Part shown: positions 6,958 to 9,418 of the stretch, one piece after another | Numbering within the stretch: the first letter of the stretch is position 1 | How the letters are laid out: each line of letters begins with the position of its first letter | Assembly: GCA_021152595.1 (NCBI GenBank) | Contig: JAGKVC010000140.1 | Span: forward strand, 1-9,418 | Origin: Clostridia bacterium | GTDB lineage: Bacteria > Bacillota > Clostridia > Oscillospirales > Ruminococcaceae | Direction: 5' to 3' | Length of the DNA stretch: 9,418 nt | The notes under the pieces: model-generated | Database searches by the model: none | Seen by the model: the letters and a program-made list of their open reading frames with translations, nothing else | What the model was told of the DNA's origin: nothing | Program-made: the position numbers and the translations under genes

Positions 6958-6980
6958 TAGTATCACAGGGAGGGTTGAAC

Positions 6981-7229
6981 ATGGGCAGGATAATCATAAA
7001 GATTGAACAGTATCGGTTGAAACATAATATAAGCAAGTATCGTATAATCAAAAACTGTGGTGTCAGTGCGACGCAACTCAACAATTATTGCAGGAACGAG
7101 ATCACTCGTGTGGATTTGCCTGTACTTGCCCGTATCTGCGATTATCTGGAATGTGATATCTGTGATTTGCTTGAATATGAACCAGATGTTCCGGAAAGGG
7201 ATATCGACCATGATTTCAATGATCTATAA
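6981..7229 (+). CDS. Small Cro/C1-type HTH transcriptional regulator
   Basis: An 82-aa DNA-binding protein of the Xre/Cro class. It begins at the ATG at 6981 because GGGAGGG (6968-6974) lies 6 bases upstream; the in-frame TTG at 6975 abuts that site. Five helices are apparent. IIIKIEQYRLKHN is helix 1, and ISKYRIIKNCGVSATQLNNYCRN is the helix-turn-helix with the Gly-Val-Ser turn and the recognition helix. DLPVLARICDYLECDICDLLEYEP is the typical 'L..IC..L.C...DLLEY' end of the short HTH_26-like group. The tail is acidic (DIDHDFNDL). Proteins of this size act as autoregulators or control adjacent genes in mobile and accessory loci. The palindrome at 6910-6925 is its most likely target. It is closed by its own terminator, so the recombinase operon downstream is a separate unit. 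Confidence 0.87.
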   Translation: MGRIIIKIEQYRLKHNISKYRIIKNCGVSATQLNNYCRNEITRVDLPVLARICDYLECDICDLLEYEPDVPERDIDHDFNDL

Positions 7230-7235
7230 ATAAAA

Positions 7236-7269
7236 AAAGCCTGTGATTGCATTGACAGTCACAGGCTTT
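7236..7269 (+). terminator. Rho-independent terminator after the HTH gene
   Basis: An 11-bp perfect stem (7236-7246 with 7259-7269), extendable by three more pairs including one G-T, starts 7 bases after the TAA. The A-run before it and TTTCCTATT after it make it usable in the rightward direction. Confidence 0.88.
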
Positions 7270-7309
7270 CCTATTAAAAATGACGTATTCCCTTTTTCTA
7301 TCAAACTTG

Positions 7310-7338
7310 TTGACTTTCGGCTGTCTAAGTGGTATAAT
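7310..7338 (+). promoter_or_regulatory. Sigma-A promoter of the recombinase-macro operon
   Basis: TTGACT (7310-7315), 17-bp spacer, TATAAT (7333-7338). The expected start near 7345 leaves a leader of about 115 bases that contains the 41-bp dyad at 7361-7401. Confidence 0.85.
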
Positions 7339-7360
7339 AATTATATCAATAATAAGGTTC

Positions 7361-7401
7361 GTTATATCTGATATAGGAAAGTTTCCGAGATAAAATATAT
7401 C
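7361..7401. repeat. 41-bp imperfect inverted repeat, candidate recombinase site or leader hairpin
   Basis: Two 20-base arms (7361-7380 and 7382-7401) are complementary at 15 of 20 positions around a single central G. The innermost five pairs (GGAAA/TTTCC) are perfect, and the outer pairs are A+T-rich. It lies about 20 bases after the predicted transcription start and 57 bases before the recombinase ATG, where serine-recombinase sites are often found. An RNA hairpin in the leader is the alternative. A TTATATC word recurs 21 bp apart at 7341 and 7362. Confidence 0.5.
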
Positions 7402-7458
7402 TTGTTACACCTTATCTTCGATATCCGTACATTTTTGTATAGACACAGGAGGAATGGT

Positions 7459-8175
7459 ATGGTATACGGCTATTGCAGAATCAGCACAAAAAAGCAATCC
7501 ATCGAACGGCAGATCAGGAATATTAAAGATGCATTTCCAAACGCCGCGATTGTTCAGGAAGCCTATACAGGTACATCAGTCAGCCGTCCCGAATGGAATA
7601 AGCTCTACAAAAAGCTGGCTGCTCATGATGTTGTTGTATTTGACAGCGTAAGCCGTATGAGCCGAAATGCGGCGGAAGGCTTTGCGCTGTACAAGGAGCT
7701 GTTTGACAAAGGCATCAAACTTGTATTTCTGAAGGAACGGCATATTGACACAGATTCCTATAAGGAAGCGTTGAACGGTATCGTATCACAGCAGTTTGAG
7801 TCCGGCGATGATGCCACTGATGATCTTGTCAATGCAATCATGTCGGCAGTCAACAGGTTCATGATGAACAAGGTTGAGCAAGACATCTTCAAAGCATTTG
7901 AGCAGTCTGAGAAAGAAGTCGCAGACCTTCGCCAGCGTACCCGTGAGGGTATCGAAACTGCTCGTTTGAATGGAAAACAGATCGGAACAGTTAAGGGGAC
8001 AACCCACGAAACCCAAAAGAGCCGTGAGAAAAAACCGATGATTATCAAGTACAGCAAAGATTTTGACGGTGGGCTTTCCGATCTGGATTGTATGAAGCTG
8101 ATCGGGCTGTCGAATAATACTTATTATAAGTATAAACGGGAATTGATGCTTGAACGTGCCGAAAGAGGGATATAA
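7459..8175 (+). CDS. Small serine recombinase (resolvase/invertase family)
   Basis: A 238-aa site-specific recombinase that cuts DNA through a phosphoserine intermediate. The ATG at 7459 is chosen because AGGAGG (7447-7452) sits 6 bases upstream. The catalytic domain (about 1-165) opens with VYGYCRIST, giving Arg7 and the nucleophile Ser9. TGTSVSRPEW follows, then FDSVSRMSRN with the conserved Arg66 and Arg69; the Asp that precedes the first of these in gamma-delta resolvase is Ser here. The region after ERHIDTD and the long E helix (MSAVNRFMMNKVEQDIFKAF, then EQSEKEVADLRQRTREG) is longer than in Tn3-type resolvases. From memory, this matches a group common in Clostridia. Residues 198-228 (YSKDFDGGLSDLDCMKLIG, then LSNNTYYKYKREL) are the C-terminal HTH. 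It lacks the zinc-ribbon and long C-terminal part of large serine integrases. The macro-domain gene follows after one base. Confidence 0.92.
   Translation: MVYGYCRISTKKQSIERQIRNIKDAFPNAAIVQEAYTGTSVSRPEWNKLYKKLAAHDVVVFDSVSRMSRNAAEGFALYKELFDKGIKLVFLKERHIDTDSYKEALNGIVSQQFESGDDATDDLVNAIMSAVNRFMMNKVEQDIFKAFEQSEKEVADLRQRTREGIETARLNGKQIGTVKGTTHETQKSREKKPMIIKYSKDFDGGLSDLDCMKLIGLSNNTYYKYKRELMLERAERGI
8163..8169 (+). promoter_or_regulatory. Ribosome binding site of the macro-domain gene, inside the recombinase gene
   Basis: AAGAGGG lies 7 bases before the ATG at 8177 and within the last codons of the recombinase, whose stop ends at 8175. This fixes the start of the macro-domain protein and suggests translational coupling. 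An upstream in-frame ATG at 8150 lacks such a site. Confidence 0.75.
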
Positions 8176-8176
8176 C

Positions 8177-9283
8177 ATGGATATTTCATACATTCATGGC
8201 GATATTTTTGCAATGAAGGCAGATGCACTTGTATTTCCTGCCAATCATAAGCCTGTGATCGGCGGCAGTTTAGACGGTCAGATCTATGAACATGCCGGAA
8301 TGGAACAACTCCTGCATCAGAGAAAGAAACATGGCGAACTGCACAGCGGAGAGTCCTGTATAACCGAAAGCTGTGATTTGAATAACAATTATAAATGGCT
8401 GATACATACTGCTACACCGGTCTATCAGCCAAGTCATCCCACTAACACCATGCACAAGCTGAAAAAGTGCTATCTGTCTGCGCTGGAACTGTCTGACAAA
8501 AAAAGACTGAAACACATTGTATTCGTGCTGTTAGGTGCAGGCGCATCCGGATTTTCCCACAGCAAAGCAAAGGAGGCGGCTGACTCTGCGATAAAGCGAT
8601 ACTGCTCTGAACATCCTGACAGTCTCATTGAGAGTGTCACTATTGTGGAATATGAAAAGGAATCGCAGTATCAGCTTTTAATTCAATGTAATCGGAAGCT
8701 GATAGAATTGAAAGCGATGCTGTCACAAATCGAAGAATTAAAAGACTATGTTAAGATTGATTCTTATATGGGAGAGATCAGGACGACGATTGCCAAACAT
8801 CTTAAATCATATGCTGATGAAGAAACAGTACGAATAAAACAGGCATATCAACGTGAGATCACAAGGCTTTCGGCAGAAACAACAGAGTTATCAGCTGAGG
8901 ACAGACTCTATAAAAGCATTGTAAAACTCCCTAACGGCATAAATCAAACAGCATTTGCAGAAAGAATCTATTTGCAGGAAAGCAGCAATATTTCTCAAAT
9001 CGTTAATCTGTATTCAAAAAACGGTAAACAGTATGCTAATGCCTTTTCTTTTTTCAATAGTAAGCTGAATGTCATAAAACTCGGTCTCGGTCTTGAACTT
9101 CCATTTGATAAAATGTGCTGGCTGATGTGGAGCAGAGGTCATGAATTTCCAATATCCGAGCTGGATATTGACTTATCCGAATGCTATATCAAACAAGGAA
9201 AATGCTTAGATGCTTTAGTGGACTATGAGGAAGAATTCAACAACCAATATGGTATCACAAAAAGCAACGAAAAAGATTTATAA
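8177..9283 (+). CDS. Macro-domain protein with coiled coil and HTH-like C-terminal domain
   Basis: A 368-aa cytoplasmic protein. Residues 1-160 are a macro domain, the fold that binds or hydrolyses ADP-ribose groups. It shows YIHGDIF, KADALVFPANHKP, the loop VIGGSLDGQIYEHAG, the WLIHTATPVY strand, and VFVLLGAGASGFSHSKA, the phosphate-binding loop. The usual NAAN is PAN, keeping Asn23, and Asp33 of the second loop is kept, so ligand binding is plausible. Residues 165-240 are charged and helical (LIELKAMLSQIEELKDYV), a likely coiled coil. Residues 240-355 are helical: TAFAERIYLQESSNISQIV looks like a degenerate HTH, then LNVIKLGLGLELPFDKMCWLMWSRGHEFPIS. This pattern recalls the C-terminal domain attached to some Firmicutes macro proteins ('LALAIALELNLEE..LLARAGY'); I compare from memory only. 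Being co-transcribed with a recombinase suggests an accessory or defence-type role, unproven. Confidence 0.85.
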   Translation: MDISYIHGDIFAMKADALVFPANHKPVIGGSLDGQIYEHAGMEQLLHQRKKHGELHSGESCITESCDLNNNYKWLIHTATPVYQPSHPTNTMHKLKKCYLSALELSDKKRLKHIVFVLLGAGASGFSHSKAKEAADSAIKRYCSEHPDSLIESVTIVEYEKESQYQLLIQCNRKLIELKAMLSQIEELKDYVKIDSYMGEIRTTIAKHLKSYADEETVRIKQAYQREITRLSAETTELSAEDRLYKSIVKLPNGINQTAFAERIYLQESSNISQIVNLYSKNGKQYANAFSFFNSKLNVIKLGLGLELPFDKMCWLMWSRGHEFPISELDIDLSECYIKQGKCLDALVDYEEEFNNQYGITKSNEKDL

Positions 9284-9292
9284 TCAAATTAT

Positions 9293-9321
9293 AACGTCAA
9301 GGTTCTTATGACCTTGACGTT
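9293..9321 (+). terminator. Hairpin after the macro-domain gene, probable terminator
   Basis: A perfect 11-bp stem (9293-9303 with 9311-9321) and 7-nt loop begin 10 bases after the stop. The T-run after it is short (GTTTCAG), so termination may be leaky or completed by the next hairpin. Confidence 0.65.
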
Positions 9322-9336
9322 TCAGCCTGTCCACAA

Positions 9337-9365
9337 AGCCCCTCTGCGAGCAACGCAGAGGGGCT
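9337..9365. terminator. Second strong hairpin, probably terminating transcription from beyond the window
   Basis: A 12-bp G+C-rich stem (9337-9348 with 9354-9365) with a 5-nt loop. On the bottom strand it is followed by TTGTGG, on the top strand by AATTAC, so neither U-tract is strong. It may back up the preceding terminator and also end a leftward gene lying to the right. The remaining bases 9366-9418 show no gene. Confidence 0.6.
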
Positions 9366-9418
9366 AATTACACAGAATATCAGGCAAAAACAAGATCAGA
9401 ACACAAAAATGGGATATA

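Noticed and set aside
6000..9418. Complete mobile element with flanking attachment repeats
   Set aside because: I searched by eye for long direct repeats between 6000-6300 and 9290-9418 and for a tRNA-gene end and found none. The recombinase alone does not define element boundaries.

Overview
The window looks like a contig from a gut or rumen metagenome. Nearly all of it (about 548 to the end) fits a Ruminococcus-like member of the Oscillospiraceae. It carries a secreted leucine-rich-repeat protein with Thr-rich linkers and a C-terminal type I dockerin, strong Firmicutes-type Shine-Dalgarno sites, and consensus sigma-A promoters. The first ~547 bases look different. They are visibly G+C-richer and encode the middle of a dihydroorotase that breaks off in mid-protein and runs in frame into a YbbR/CdaR-type protein. 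I read this join as most likely an assembly or amplification chimera, not a natural fusion.

Layout. 2-547 (+): dihydroorotase fragment, truncated at both ends. 548-1285 (+): C-terminal part of a YbbR-domain protein. 1290-1322: terminator hairpin between convergent genes. 1410-5696 (-): secreted 1428-aa protein made of signal peptide, BspA-type LRRs, Thr linker, four ~180-aa modules of Listeria-Bacteroides-type repeats, a 13-aa Thr-rich tandem repeat and a dockerin. Its promoter is at 5743-5771. 5772-6268 holds no supportable gene, only a strong hairpin at 5942-5971. 6269-6802 (-): a two-helix membrane protein with coiled coils. It is divergent from 6981-7229 (+), a small Cro/C1-type HTH regulator. 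The two promoters face away from each other around a palindrome (6910-6925). A terminator (7236-7269) closes the regulator. A consensus promoter (7310-7338) and a 41-bp imperfect dyad (7361-7401) then precede a two-gene operon: a small serine recombinase (7459-8175) and, after one base, a macro-domain protein with a coiled coil and a helical HTH-like C-terminal domain (8177-9283). Two hairpins (9293-9321 and 9337-9365) end the window.

How the parts work together. The LRR/dockerin protein is probably exported and docked onto a cohesin-bearing surface or extracellular complex. The right-hand third (6269-9283) is accessory in character: regulator, recombinase and ADP-ribose-type macro domain, each with its own transcription signals. 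The recombinase and macro genes are the best candidate for an under-described unit. Their 1-nt gap and the macro gene's ribosome binding site inside the recombinase gene imply co-expression. The sequence alone does not show what the unit does.
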